From Evansella sp. AB-P1 (GTDB taxonomy: Bacteria; Bacillota; Bacilli; Bacillales; Salisediminibacteriaceae), in assembly GCF_029688925.1 (NCBI RefSeq), contig NZ_JARUKY010000017.1, positions 44,892 through 108,891 on the forward strand: DNA of 64,000 nucleotides, in the 5' to 3' direction. This document shows positions 9,422 through 17,980 of this stretch, one piece after another. A program made the position numbers and the translations under genes. The notes beneath the pieces were generated by a model. The model saw nothing but the letters and a program-made list of their open reading frames with translations. It had not been told where the DNA came from and did no database searches. Positions within the stretch are counted from its first letter, which is position 1. Every line of letters starts with the position of its first letter.

Positions 9422-9590
9422 TTATATAATCTTATTTTTAGCTTTATAATAAACTATTTCTGAGATTAGACCTGCAACAATTGCCAATATAGCATTCATA
9501 CTGTTATGTAAATTAGTAAACTGATTTAAAATAACATAAAAAATAAGAGTGACAATTGCAAACAGGATCAATCCAGTAACAGCTCTCATA
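9422..9590 (-). pseudogene. Small membrane-protein ORF broken in a 7-A run
   Basis: From an ATG at 9590 with AAAGGGGTG ahead of it, the frame reads MRAVTGLILFAIVTLIF and then goes out of phase at a run of seven A (plus strand, about 9538-9544). Removing one base would give a roughly 55-residue product with two hydrophobic segments ending at the TAA at 9422-9424. It could be a real frameshift, a phase-variable tract or a sequencing error. The rest of the gap 9357-9734 shows nothing else. Confidence 0.4.
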
Positions 9591-9734
9591 TTGTCACCCC
9601 TTTCTCCATCTTCTTTTTAAACATATCATGACAAAAGTATACGGAATTGACAAGTGAATCATTTCCATTTTTGTTATAATTTAATGGTAATATATAAATT
9701 GTAATACATATTTAATAAATTCTACTATTTAACT

Positions 9735-10487
9735 CTAAATATTACTCTTTCGTTCATTCTTTTTATAAAATTTTATTATATCCTTTGAAAATTGATTCAT
9801 TAATTTTTCCGGCATAAAAAACGTTGTAGACAAATCTACTTGTTTTTTTTGTCTTTCTTCTAAGAAAGGATATACATGGTAATCTGGAGAATATGCTCCT
9901 TGATATACAGCTTGAAAAATTCGAATAGGAATATCGTACGGAATACAATGAATGTCGTTCGTTTGATTTTTACAAATAACATCTACTTCACTTTCATCAA
10001 TATCATACGCCTCTTTCATTTCTTGAATAAATCTTTTTAAGAAGAAACGATTGCTTTTTTCCATTTCATATTGTTTAGTTAAGTAGATACAAGGATTAAA
10101 TAGAATAGTAGATCGTACATTAATATTTAAATCATTTAACAAAGGAAAAGCTAGTAATGAACCCATTCCTTCTGCAAAAATATGAATGTTTTCGTTTATA
10201 ATTTCTGTTTTTAATACATAGTTAACTAATCTCTTACTTAATTCAACACTTTGATTGCTTCCCCAATGTGCCTCACCTTGGTCGAAATAAAAAACAGTGT
10301 ATCCATCATTTAAGAGTTTGCTTAATACTGAACTTCGAACCGTATGCTGCTTCCATAAACTATTTCCTTCTTTTACGAAATGATTTCGATCTCCTAAAAT
10401 TAAAACTGAATATCCATTCGGCTTTCTAGGAAGATGGATGAGGCACTCTTTGTTATCGATTGTCGTTGATCTTATACTTATTGACAT
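9735..10487 (-). CDS. Alpha/beta-hydrolase-fold protein
   Basis: The chain has alternating strand and helix segments and a nucleophile-elbow-like motif (AEGMGSLLAF, about residues 104-113) after FYFDQGEAHWG, typical of alpha/beta hydrolases with a serine (GMGS). No signal peptide is seen. The ATG at 10487 has GGAGAGG seven bases upstream. Its position between yjzC and med matches B. subtilis yjaU, but orthology is inferred only from order. Substrate unknown. Confidence 0.65.
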   Translation of the reverse strand: MSISIRSTTIDNKECLIHLPRKPNGYSVLILGDRNHFVKEGNSLWKQHTVRSSVLSKLLNDGYTVFYFDQGEAHWGSNQSVELSKRLVNYVLKTEIINENIHIFAEGMGSLLAFPLLNDLNINVRSTILFNPCIYLTKQYEMEKSNRFFLKRFIQEMKEAYDIDESEVDVICKNQTNDIHCIPYDIPIRIFQAVYQGAYSPDYHVYPFLEERQKKQVDLSTTFFMPEKLMNQFSKDIIKFYKKNERKSNI

Positions 10488-10640
10488 GATCATCCCTCTC
10501 CATTATATTTCATACGAAGGTAAATAGGAATTAATCCTAAATGATGCCTTCGTTCATTTCTTCTCATTACATATTATGATATTCATCTTAATAGAAGTCG
10601 TTCATTTTTTTGTTTACTCTGTTTTTCTTAAAAAAAGTAA

Positions 10641-10943
10641 GGTGAAAAGTCCACATGTAACGGATTAACACCCTTGAAGAATATATTCATACCTCAATGC
10701 AAATATAAACTTGCATGGGCGGTCTACCCTGAAAATAAGAATGGTTCAGGAGTGAATGCGGTGACTCCAGCGGAAAAGCAATAGGTGAAGACCCGACAAT
10801 TCGGCACGTTAGTGCGAAGTGTGGAGGCTGAGGCATTGCCCGCGGAAAGCTTCCGCATAGAACGGATGAACTTCTAGATGAATATTTTCATCCCCCATGG
10901 TGCAAATCTCCACTTGCATGTGAGGTCTACCCTGAAAATAGCT
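10641..10943 (+). repeat. Composite interspersed repeat, copy 2 (1.5 units)
   Basis: A 3' half-unit ending TCTACCCTGAAAATA (about 10722-10736) is directly followed by a whole unit: GGTTCAGGAGTGAATGCGG, GACTCCAGCGG, GGCTGAGGCATTGCCCGCGG, AACGGATGAAC, CCCCCATGGTGCAA, and a second TCTACCCTGAAAATA (about 10929-10943). The two ends are therefore direct repeats. No coding potential is seen. Confidence 0.8.
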
Positions 10944-10985
10944 ATTCCTAATTTCACCCATATCATAACTACAGTCCAAAATAAA

Positions 10986-11033
10986 AGAGATTGCCTCTTA
11001 AAAGAAAAGTTAATCCTTTAAGAGTCAACCTCT
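10986..11033 (-). terminator. Terminator after yjzC
   Basis: AGAGATTGCCTCTTAAAAG pairs imperfectly with CTTTAAGAGTCAACCTCT; the minus strand then reads TTTTAT. Confidence 0.65.
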
Positions 11034-11041
11034 ATAGCTTT

Positions 11042-11221
11042 CTACGGTTTTCGTTTGTACGTCCAGATTCTATCATCGTTAGTCGTTTCAGGAAATGTTT
11101 GGCCAGCCTCTAAATGAACTTGTTTTGGTTTATTTACCATGCTTTCTGATTCCCCAATTTCTACATACATTCCATTATTAGGAGCCTTATCCCCTGGTTT
11201 AAACTGTCTTTTTTGTGGCAT
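11042..11221 (-). CDS. yjzC: YjzC family small protein
   Basis: A 59-residue protein beginning MPQKRQFKPGDKAPN with the YjzC-family pattern (FKPGDKAPNNG, HLEAGQTFPET, RIWTYK). The ATG at 11221 is chosen because GAGGTG lies six bases ahead; upstream in-frame codons lack a site. Function unknown in B. subtilis. It begins the yjzC / hydrolase / med / fabH synteny block. Confidence 0.82.
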   Translation of the reverse strand: MPQKRQFKPGDKAPNNGMYVEIGESESMVNKPKQVHLEAGQTFPETTNDDRIWTYKRKP

Positions 11222-11293
11222 ATCCATCACCTCTATTAGATTCTTCCTTATCATACTTCCCAACAGTGAAAGAAAATATGTGACGAACGATTG

Positions 11294-12019
11294 TTACCAA
11301 AAAAAATAGCCAATTACAACAAAAATAAAAAATATTGCACTGTTGATAATCTCAACAACCCCTATTTGTACTGGTTTTTCCAAGTATTTTTTTGGTACAA
11401 ATAACGTTTTTAAAAGGCTAGTGAAATATGCAATTGCCACACCGATAAAGTTGAAGGTGAACGCTAAAACGACAGTAATAAAATGATATAAAATTGAGGT
11501 AAATCGGAATGGTTTATTATTTTTTTCCCTAATTAAAGACTTAACATGAAAAACACTACCAATAAAAAAGACAGCATTAATAACTAAATATAAATATGCT
11601 TCCCATTCTATTGCTTGTTCTGTTAAACGATAAGAAATTATCAATAAACTTGATAATGCCAATATAGCTACTACATCATTTATAAACCATCTTTCTTTTT
11701 TTAATTTGGCAAAAATTAAATTAATCATAAATAATGGAAAAATAGCAATACAAATGAAAAAAATTACTGGTTTTACTATCATTATAGGAATGGTAAATAA
11801 TGCTCCTATTGCTACATAAGTAAAAAAAGAAGGCCAAACATCTGTTTTTTTCGAATTTCTAATATATGTCAGTAGAGGTGCTTGTGCAAAGTAAATTGAA
11901 AATAGTCCAATGAAGAAAATAACATGAACAATTTCTATACCACTAATAGCAGCACCAATCCAATATGGAATAATAAGCATTGCCCATGCCCCATGCTCTC
12001 TTGGTATATACCATTTCAT
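11294..12019 (-). CDS. ywiC: YwiC-like integral membrane protein
   Basis: About seven hydrophobic segments follow the conserved N-terminus MKWYIPREHGAWAML, the signature of the YwiC-like family (PF14256). In B. subtilis ywiC lies in the fnr-narGHJI region. Here it shares with the divergent gene at 12191 a perfect TGTGA-N6-TCACA box. A TAAAAT -10 at 12057-12052 puts that box at -41.5. The ATG at 12019 follows AGGTGGTGA; two GTG codons upstream are less well placed. Molecular role unknown. Confidence 0.85.
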   Translation of the reverse strand: MKWYIPREHGAWAMLIIPYWIGAAISGIEIVHVIFFIGLFSIYFAQAPLLTYIRNSKKTDVWPSFFTYVAIGALFTIPIMIVKPVIFFICIAIFPLFMINLIFAKLKKERWFINDVVAILALSSLLIISYRLTEQAIEWEAYLYLVINAVFFIGSVFHVKSLIREKNNKPFRFTSILYHFITVVLAFTFNFIGVAIAYFTSLLKTLFVPKKYLEKPVQIGVVEIINSAIFFIFVVIGYFFW

Positions 12020-12078
12020 ATAAGTCACCACCTAAACATTTCTTCTACTTTATTTTACAGAATGTGATCATTTAATAA

Positions 12079-12094
12079 TGTGATTGTAATCACA
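12079..12094. promoter_or_regulatory. Perfect Fnr box between divergent genes
   Basis: TGTGATTGTAATCACA has all ten conserved bases. Centre 12086.5: leftward, TAAAAT (12057-12052) gives a start near 12045, 41.5 away; rightward, TATTGT (12114-12119) gives a start near 12126, about 40 away. One site could serve both promoters. Confidence 0.75.
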
Positions 12095-12190
12095 CTTTCA
12101 TACAATTTTATCCTATTGTGACCTTTTACACAGCTAAACATTTGATTGTTTGATACTATGAACTAGGAAGAGGATAGGAGGTTGTAAATA

Positions 12191-12724
12191 ATGCTACAAA
12201 CGAAGATAACGTATAAAGATTATAAAGAAATAAATGACTTATTATTGGAGGAAGGCTTTATAAGGAAGGACAATTATTTTTTATTACCTTTACCTTCTCA
12301 TCCTAAGATACAGTTAAAAGTAGAACATCATGCAACGGAGCAATACCTCCAATTATTATTTCCTGATAACGTGACCATGGATGACTGTGAAGCTGTAAAT
12401 AAAGTCATACAAAATTTGTCAAAATATCTTGATGGAGATATTGATGATAGTAAAGGGCAACTAGGCTATGATGAAAATGGAGATAAAGTATTTATATACC
12501 ACGGTTTTGATCAGTGGAAGGATTACATTGAAAATGCGAAGCATCATTCACTTGAGGGGCAGCATGTGAATGTTTTTCACGGAGATGAATTGTTAGGACG
12601 TGGAATTTTACTAACATACAACCAAGAAAGAACCCATAAACAAACAACTACCTGTACCCTATTAACAACAACAGGTGAGCAATATTTTGTAGGAGATAAC
12701 CTTAAAATAATAGGTGTTATGTAG
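12191..12724 (+). CDS. Hypothetical protein, Fnr-box associated
   Basis: A 177-residue soluble protein without signal peptide or membrane segments. The N-terminal two-thirds look alpha/beta (LPLPSHPKIQLKVEHH, LQLLFPDN); the C-terminal part is a short beta-rich domain (VNVFHGDELLGRG...GEQYFVGDNLKIIGV). I do not recognise a family. TAGGAGG precedes the ATG by nine bases. The shared Fnr box with ywiC and the neighbouring fnr and nar-like genes suggest a role in anaerobic metabolism; the position loosely resembles that of arfM in B. subtilis, but no homology is claimed. Confidence 0.65.
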   Translation: MLQTKITYKDYKEINDLLLEEGFIRKDNYFLLPLPSHPKIQLKVEHHATEQYLQLLFPDNVTMDDCEAVNKVIQNLSKYLDGDIDDSKGQLGYDENGDKVFIYHGFDQWKDYIENAKHHSLEGQHVNVFHGDELLGRGILLTYNQERTHKQTTTCTLLTTTGEQYFVGDNLKIIGVM

Positions 12725-12753
12725 CTATTTTCAACAAAAACAGGCAGAAAAAA

Positions 12754-12779
12754 ATCGAACAAGGTTTTCCTTGTTCGAT
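12754..12779 (-). terminator. Terminator after fnr paralogue 2
   Basis: ATCGAACAAGG-TTTT-CCTTGTTCGAT is a perfect 11-bp hairpin followed on the minus strand by a run of eight T. It lies just beyond the stop of the leftward fnr gene. Confidence 0.9.
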
Positions 12780-12790
12780 TAATGAATAAA

Positions 12791-13501
12791 TTAAATAGTA
12801 CAAATCTCTACTGGACAATCTCCACAATGTAAATAGTCTTTTAAAAACTGTATATTGTGAATGACGATATATCCGTCCTTCATTGTTAAAACCTTTGATT
12901 TTTTTAATTCATTTAACATACGGTTTATGCTTTCTCTTGAGGTTCCTATATAGTTAGCAATATCTTGATTCGTAAGCTGTACATTTATTAAAATGGAACC
13001 ATTTTGTTCCACACCGTAGGAGTTACTAAAGCGAATAAGAGTTGAATAAAAAGCACCAGTTTTCCCACAAAGTATTAGGTCGCGAAACTTAGCCTGTGTG
13101 GATTGTGTATGACGTGCAAACCATTTCATAAATGCAACGGCTATTTCACCGTGTTCACGGAATAAAGCTTCTAATGTATGGCGATCAAAGCGGACGAGAG
13201 TAGCCTCCTCAATCACTTCAGCAGTTACACTAATAGACATTTCATTAAATAAGCCTACTTCCCCTACTAACTCATCCTTTTGCTTTAAATGAACGGAGAA
13301 CTCTTTTCCTTCAGCAGTCATTTTACTTAAACGAACTCTCCCTGTACGAACAAGGTATACATGCTCTGGAAAGTCTCCTTCATAAAATAGGAACGCCCCA
13401 CTTTTCACTTTAATTTCCAATCCATATGTCAATAATAATTTCTGGTTTTCCTCTGACAACTCATTAAAAAACCTTTTCATTTGTAATTGTTTCTTTTCCA
13501 T
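12791..13501 (-). CDS. fnr: Fnr-type Crp-family regulator (paralogue 2)
   Basis: 236 residues with the full B. subtilis-like Fnr layout: effector barrel, D141 in FRDLIL, helix-turn-helix TSRESINRMLNEL, and C226, C229, C234 in the terminal HCGDCPVEIC. Asp plus three Cys matches the unusual [4Fe-4S] ligation known for Bacillus Fnr. It lies 165 bases downstream of a narK gene, as in the B. subtilis narK-fnr operon, so this copy is the best candidate for the true fnr orthologue. No convincing Fnr box was found in the 165-base gap. Confidence 0.93.
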   Translation of the reverse strand: MEKKQLQMKRFFNELSEENQKLLLTYGLEIKVKSGAFLFYEGDFPEHVYLVRTGRVRLSKMTAEGKEFSVHLKQKDELVGEVGLFNEMSISVTAEVIEEATLVRFDRHTLEALFREHGEIAVAFMKWFARHTQSTQAKFRDLILCGKTGAFYSTLIRFSNSYGVEQNGSILINVQLTNQDIANYIGTSRESINRMLNELKKSKVLTMKDGYIVIHNIQFLKDYLHCGDCPVEICTI

Positions 13502-13666
13502 GGAGAAAACCTACCTTCTAGTATATCGTTTAGAAAAGCGGACAATTTTCTACCTTTATGTTAACACTGTTTTTACTATAATAATGCATGGAAATTTGTA
13601 TAATTATTGACTAATTTGTGAAAGTGGGTTAAATTCGACTAAATATATGTTGTTACATTTAACTAT

Positions 13667-15184
13667 TTATGCTGATTTTGATTTAGAATTTGAACTGTTT
13701 GCAAGTGTTTGTTCTTTCTTTTGTTGCTCTATATCAACCGAAGATAGTTCATACTCCTCGCTATGTGCCCCTCTAGGTTCATCCATAAATATCCAACAAA
13801 ATAAGAAACTTCCCAGTGCTCCTGCTGCTAATATAAAGAAAAATGTTTGCGGTGTTACAAGAGTAAATATGGTTAAATAAACAACCGCACCTACATTTCC
13901 GTAAGCACCTGCCATCCCTGAAATTTGACCAGTAATTCGTTTTTTAATTAATGGTATTACTGCGAAAGTTGCTCCTTCAGCTCCTTGAATGAATATAGAA
14001 GTTAGTACTGTAATAGCTATCGCTAAAGCAACAGGCCAACCTGAATCAATCATGCCCATGCCAATTAACCCAATACCAATCCCAAACATATAAATCAGCA
14101 TTACCTTTTTTCTATTTTTCATTCTATCTGAAAACCAGCCACCAAGTGGCCTAGCAAATAAATTAACAAATGCAAAGGATGAAGCTATAAGTCCTGCAGC
14201 AGTTACAGACAAATCAAAGGTTGTTAAAAAGAACAATGGAAGCATTGAAACGATGGCTAATTCAGCACCGAAATTCGCAAAATACGTTGTGTTTAAGGCA
14301 GCTACATTTTTAAATTTATACTTATCATCTTCTGGAACACCTTTACGTAATATTGGCATATTCACTCTTAAAATTTGAATAATCTGATAAATAAGAGTAA
14401 TAAATAATATGATAAAAATGCTATACATTGCATTTATTGATAGAAAGTTTAGATTCTGCAATCGCCACGATAGTAATCCTAAAGCTCCAACTAATGGTAT
14501 TGTCCAGAGGATTAACTGTATCATATCCTTGTAAGAACTAACCTCCATAGCAGCAATCTTTCTTGGTTTTGTATACGTTTTACCTTCAGGAGTATCAGAT
14601 ACGGAAAACCAATAAATAACCCCGTATATAACACAAGCCACACCACTAAATGCTATAGCATAGCGCCAACCATCGTCTCCACCAAAAAGTGTAATTGCCA
14701 TCCATGGTAAAACGATTGCAGCAACAGCAGAACCAAAGTTCCCCCAGCCGGCATAAAAACCTTCTGCAAAGCCTACGTTTTTAGGTGGAAACCATTCAGA
14801 AACCATTCGAATACCTACAACAAAACTAGCTCCGATTGAGCTCAATAGTAAGCGGGAAATAAACAATTGCATCCACGTATTCCCAAATGCAAACATAAAA
14901 GTAGGTATAGCCATTACTACTAATAGAATAGAAAACACTCGTCTAGGTCCATATTTATCTAGTACCATACCAATAATAATTCTTGCAGGAATTGTTAATG
15001 CCACGTTTAAAATGGCTAATGCTGCAATATGGTCATTTGTTAACCAACCAACGGATTCTACCATCGATCCAGCCAATGGAGCCATATTAAACCAAGCAAA
15101 AAATGAAACAAAAAATGCCGCCCATGTTAAGTGTAATGTCTTTGTTCTTTGGTTTTTGAATTGAAATAATTCTTTTACACTCAT
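13667..15184 (-). CDS. narK: NarK/NasA-type nitrate/nitrite MFS transporter
   Basis: A 12-helix MFS transporter of 505 residues with the nitrate-signature segment AEGFYAGWGNFGSAVAA in the fifth helix region and RIIIGMVLDKYGPRR between helices 2 and 3. A longer central loop and C-terminal tail are present. Likely imports nitrate or exchanges nitrate and nitrite. It follows a second transporter gene across a terminator-like hairpin and precedes fnr. AAGGAG supports the ATG. Confidence 0.88.
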   Translation of the reverse strand: MSVKELFQFKNQRTKTLHLTWAAFFVSFFAWFNMAPLAGSMVESVGWLTNDHIAALAILNVALTIPARIIIGMVLDKYGPRRVFSILLVVMAIPTFMFAFGNTWMQLFISRLLLSSIGASFVVGIRMVSEWFPPKNVGFAEGFYAGWGNFGSAVAAIVLPWMAITLFGGDDGWRYAIAFSGVACVIYGVIYWFSVSDTPEGKTYTKPRKIAAMEVSSYKDMIQLILWTIPLVGALGLLSWRLQNLNFLSINAMYSIFIILFITLIYQIIQILRVNMPILRKGVPEDDKYKFKNVAALNTTYFANFGAELAIVSMLPLFFLTTFDLSVTAAGLIASSFAFVNLFARPLGGWFSDRMKNRKKVMLIYMFGIGIGLIGMGMIDSGWPVALAIAITVLTSIFIQGAEGATFAVIPLIKKRITGQISGMAGAYGNVGAVVYLTIFTLVTPQTFFFILAAGALGSFLFCWIFMDEPRGAHSEEYELSSVDIEQQKKEQTLANSSNSKSKSA

Positions 15185-15251
15185 ATTATAACTCCTTTCT
15201 TACGAAAGATTAATTACTCTCCCTACTTATTCACCCTCTATTTATATAAAG

Positions 15252-15285
15252 AAAAGCTACTGTAATAATCAATACAATAGCTCTT
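15252..15285 (-). terminator. Terminator-like hairpin after the second narK-like gene
   Basis: AGCTACTGTA pairs with TACAATAGCT around a nine-base loop (one mismatch); the minus strand continues TTTTCTTTAT. Confidence 0.6.
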
Positions 15286-15296
15286 CTTCATTAAAT

Positions 15297-16589
15297 TTAG
15301 CACTTTACTTCTGCATTTTTTCTTGAATAGTAATACCAGTTCATTACTAGGCTAATTACATAGTAAGCAATGAAAATATATAATGCTAAGTTTGCAGTAC
15401 CTGTTGTATCAATAGACCACCCAAAAATACTTGGAATGATAAATGCCCCGTAGGCTGCAATAGCTGCTGTAAATCCAAGTACCGCTGCTGCTTCTTTTTG
15501 GTTAAAAATAAACGGAATCATTCTAAAGGTTGAACCGTTAGCTATTCCTGTAGCAAAGAATAGTATGATAAACATAATAAGGAAACCAGTAAAATTACCT
15601 GCATTATAGAAGAAAATAACCCCTAAAGTAGCAACAATCATTAAAATGATATCCCAGAATGTTACAAATGCTCCGCCTAATTTATCAGATAACCAGCCCC
15701 CTAACGGTCGTATTAATGCCCCAATTAACGGTCCAATAAAAGCAAAGGCCATAGCGTTTACTTCTGGAAACTCTGTACGAATTAATAATGGAAAAGCTGC
15801 TGCATATCCAATAAATGATCCGAAACACATTGTATATAGCCATGTCATTATCCACGTATGCTTGTTCTTAAAAATGACTGCTTGTTCTTTTATTGAAGCC
15901 TTCGTCCCAGGAAGATTATCCATACCGAACATTGCAGCTATCACTGTTAAAATAATTGGAATTACCCAAATGAATGCAGCATTTTGTAAATAAACCTCTG
16001 TTCCATCACCTAAATATTGTGGAGCCCCGGCGAATGCTCCAAATAAAGCAAATGTGACTACGATTGGTGCTAATAATTGAACAGCACTTACCCCTAAATT
16101 ACCTATTCCAGCATTTAAACCTAGCGCTGTACCCTTTGCTTTTTTGGGATAAAAGAAGCTAATGTTAGACATACTCGATGAGAAGTTACCTCCTCCAAAA
16201 CCACAAAGTGCTGCTAGAATTGCCATTGTAATAAATGGTGTATCTGGATTTTGCACCGCAAAACCTATTCCAATTGATGGAATTAGCAAGGAAGCTGTAC
16301 TTACTACAGTCCAATTTCTCCCTCCAAAGATCGGAACTAAAAATGTATATATAATTCTTAGTGTTGCTCCAGTTAAACCTGGCAAAGCAGCAAGTAAGAA
16401 GAGCTCACGATCAGTAAATGTAAAACCAACATCATTCAGGTTTACCGCTACTACTGACCAAATTTGCCATACTGCAAAGGCTAAAAATAGTGCAGGAATG
16501 GAGATCCATAAATTTCGTCTCGCATGATTTTTTCCTTCCAATTCCCAAAATTGTTCGTCCTCTGGATTCCACTTCGTTATTCGTGCCAT
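15297..16589 (-). CDS. narK: NarK-type nitrate/nitrite transporter, second copy
   Basis: A 430-residue MFS protein with nitrate-signature motifs FGGGNFSSSMSN and GLNAGIGNLG in the two halves and the arginine-bearing GATLRIIYTF segment. It is closer to E. coli NarK/NarU in length than the neighbouring 505-residue copy, so the pair may play different roles (symport and antiport), which is inference. The ATG at 16589 has GAGGGGG ahead. It is the last gene of the reductase operon. Confidence 0.88.
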   Translation of the reverse strand: MARITKWNPEDEQFWELEGKNHARRNLWISIPALFLAFAVWQIWSVVAVNLNDVGFTFTDRELFLLAALPGLTGATLRIIYTFLVPIFGGRNWTVVSTASLLIPSIGIGFAVQNPDTPFITMAILAALCGFGGGNFSSSMSNISFFYPKKAKGTALGLNAGIGNLGVSAVQLLAPIVVTFALFGAFAGAPQYLGDGTEVYLQNAAFIWVIPIILTVIAAMFGMDNLPGTKASIKEQAVIFKNKHTWIMTWLYTMCFGSFIGYAAAFPLLIRTEFPEVNAMAFAFIGPLIGALIRPLGGWLSDKLGGAFVTFWDIILMIVATLGVIFFYNAGNFTGFLIMFIILFFATGIANGSTFRMIPFIFNQKEAAAVLGFTAAIAAYGAFIIPSIFGWSIDTTGTANLALYIFIAYYVISLVMNWYYYSRKNAEVKC

Positions 16590-16652
16590 GTTTTTCCCCC
16601 TCAAAGTCAATACAGCATTTTATGAAAAAGAATATTGTATATTTTTATCTCT

Positions 16653-16853
16653 TTATTTGTCTTCTTTATACTCGATTTTTCTCCAATTCCAATACGTCAA
16701 AAATGCAACAAATGCCATAACAATTCCTATTCCAGAGTAAATAAGTACAAATTCGTTATCTCTACCTAAAAATGCTTCAATAGTCCATTGCAACATCACC
16801 ACATTCACTGAAATAGTAAAAATGATAATTGCCCAGCAAGTTTTTTTACCCAT
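16653..16853 (-). CDS. Small two-helix membrane protein of the reductase operon
   Basis: A 66-residue protein (from MGKKTCW) with two hydrophobic segments separated by a short polar loop (FLGRDNEF) and a basic C-terminus. It overlaps the Rieske gene by 8 bases, so it is very probably translated with it. No known family was recognised; a small anchoring or assembly subunit of the membrane complex is one possibility. GGGGAGG precedes the chosen ATG. Confidence 0.7.
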   Translation of the reverse strand: MGKKTCWAIIIFTISVNVVMLQWTIEAFLGRDNEFVLIYSGIGIVMAFVAFLTYWNWRKIEYKEDK

Positions 16854-17379
16854 GACGGTACTGCCTCCCCGTTGCATATACTACCCCGTTATCCACTTCA
16901 ATTTCGATCAGTGGCAACTCCCTTTGTGGAGGTCCTTCAATTGGGTGTCCATCATTAACATCAAAATAACCTTTATGACATGGGCAAAGTAGTACATCCT
17001 TTTCCGCTTGATAAAAAACAGGACACATTAAATGGGTACAAGCTGAGTTATAGGCTACTAAGTTACCTTCTACTGTGTGGATTAAAAGTGCAGGATCGTT
17101 CTCCGTAGGATAGTAGAATGTTACTGACTCTCCTTCTGGCAGTTGGTCTAACCTTACAATTTCAACTCTGTCATGATCCGGCTCCGCTAAACCCATCATA
17201 GCCCGAACACTAAATGGAACAGTAGCAAGACCAAGGGCCATGGACGCACCAACAGCTGACTTTAAGAACGCACGCCGATTATATTTTAAGTCATCCTTTT
17301 GCTCTACATTATCAATGAGATTTACCATATCTTCTTTTGATTGTTTAGCCTTTCTACCTTTTGGACATTCCTTCGTCAT
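16846..17379 (-). CDS. Rieske [2Fe-2S] protein with twin-arginine-like membrane anchor
   Basis: After about 35 polar residues a twin-arginine-like stretch (NRRAFLKSAVGA) leads into one hydrophobic segment, then a Rieske domain. Both cluster boxes are complete: CTHLMC (C114, H116, C119) and CPCH (C132, C134, H135), including the two disulfide cysteines seen in high-potential Rieske proteins. The domain should lie outside the membrane. Its place between iron-sulfur, molybdenum and transporter genes suggests electron transfer in the nitrate-reductase-like complex. The start at 17379 has AAAGGAG eight bases ahead. Confidence 0.9.
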   Translation of the reverse strand: MTKECPKGRKAKQSKEDMVNLIDNVEQKDDLKYNRRAFLKSAVGASMALGLATVPFSVRAMMGLAEPDHDRVEIVRLDQLPEGESVTFYYPTENDPALLIHTVEGNLVAYNSACTHLMCPVFYQAEKDVLLCPCHKGYFDVNDGHPIEGPPQRELPLIEIEVDNGVVYATGRQYRHG

Positions 17380-17415
17380 ATTCGCCACTCCTTTCTATAG
17401 AGATCATTAAAAAAA

Positions 17416-17958
17416 TTAGTCAGAATATACTCCGAAAAACTCCGGTACGTATTGCCATTTATCATTTTCTGAAGGCTTCTTACCTTCAATTAAATTCATT
17501 TGTGTTCTCTTGCGACGCAGCTCCATCATTTCTTCATGATCGATAAAACGAATGGCATCACTTGGGCAAACAGAAGCACACATTGGTGCTATTTCATGCT
17601 TCGTTCTGTCATAACACATGTCACACTTATACATCTTGTTTTCTTCAAAATCGAATTTAGGTATTCCAAATGGACAGCCGAATGTACAGTTCCTACATCC
17701 AATACATTTTTCTTCCATTGCTGAAAGTACAACACCCTCTTCTGTAATTTGGATAGCATTTGCAGGACAGACTTTCGCACATGCAGGATCTTTACATTGC
17801 ATACAAAGCATTGGAAAGGTTTGACGACTTTCTGTAAAATCGATATATTCGACATAATTTCTTTCTTTCATATCATGACCGCCACATTCTCGACAAGCAG
17901 CTTGGCAGGCCCGACACCCGATACATCGTTCAAATTCTAAATACATCACTTTTTTCAT
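17416..17958 (-). CDS. Four-cluster ferredoxin-type electron transfer subunit
   Basis: Sixteen cysteines form four CxxCxxC-type groups: C12/15/18/22, C52/55/60/64, C85/88/91/95 and C112/115/127/131, the DmsB/NrfC-like pattern that binds four cubane clusters. No signal peptide. It lies 22 bases after the molybdenum subunit gene and probably passes electrons from the membrane to that subunit. Family membership is clear; its partner is inferred from operon position. Confidence 0.92.
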   Translation of the reverse strand: MKKVMYLEFERCIGCRACQAACRECGGHDMKERNYVEYIDFTESRQTFPMLCMQCKDPACAKVCPANAIQITEEGVVLSAMEEKCIGCRNCTFGCPFGIPKFDFEENKMYKCDMCYDRTKHEIAPMCASVCPSDAIRFIDHEEMMELRRKRTQMNLIEGKKPSENDKWQYVPEFFGVYSD

Positions 17959-17980
17959 GGTTGGTTCCCCCTTCTGCTAT

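Noticed and set aside
13502..13666. Fnr box before fnr paralogue 2
   Set aside because: TGTGAAAGTGGG at about 13617 has only one half-site; the second half TCACA is absent.
15646..16527. Antisense ORFs opposite the narK-like gene
   Set aside because: Shadow frames of a conserved transporter; no ribosome sites or domains.
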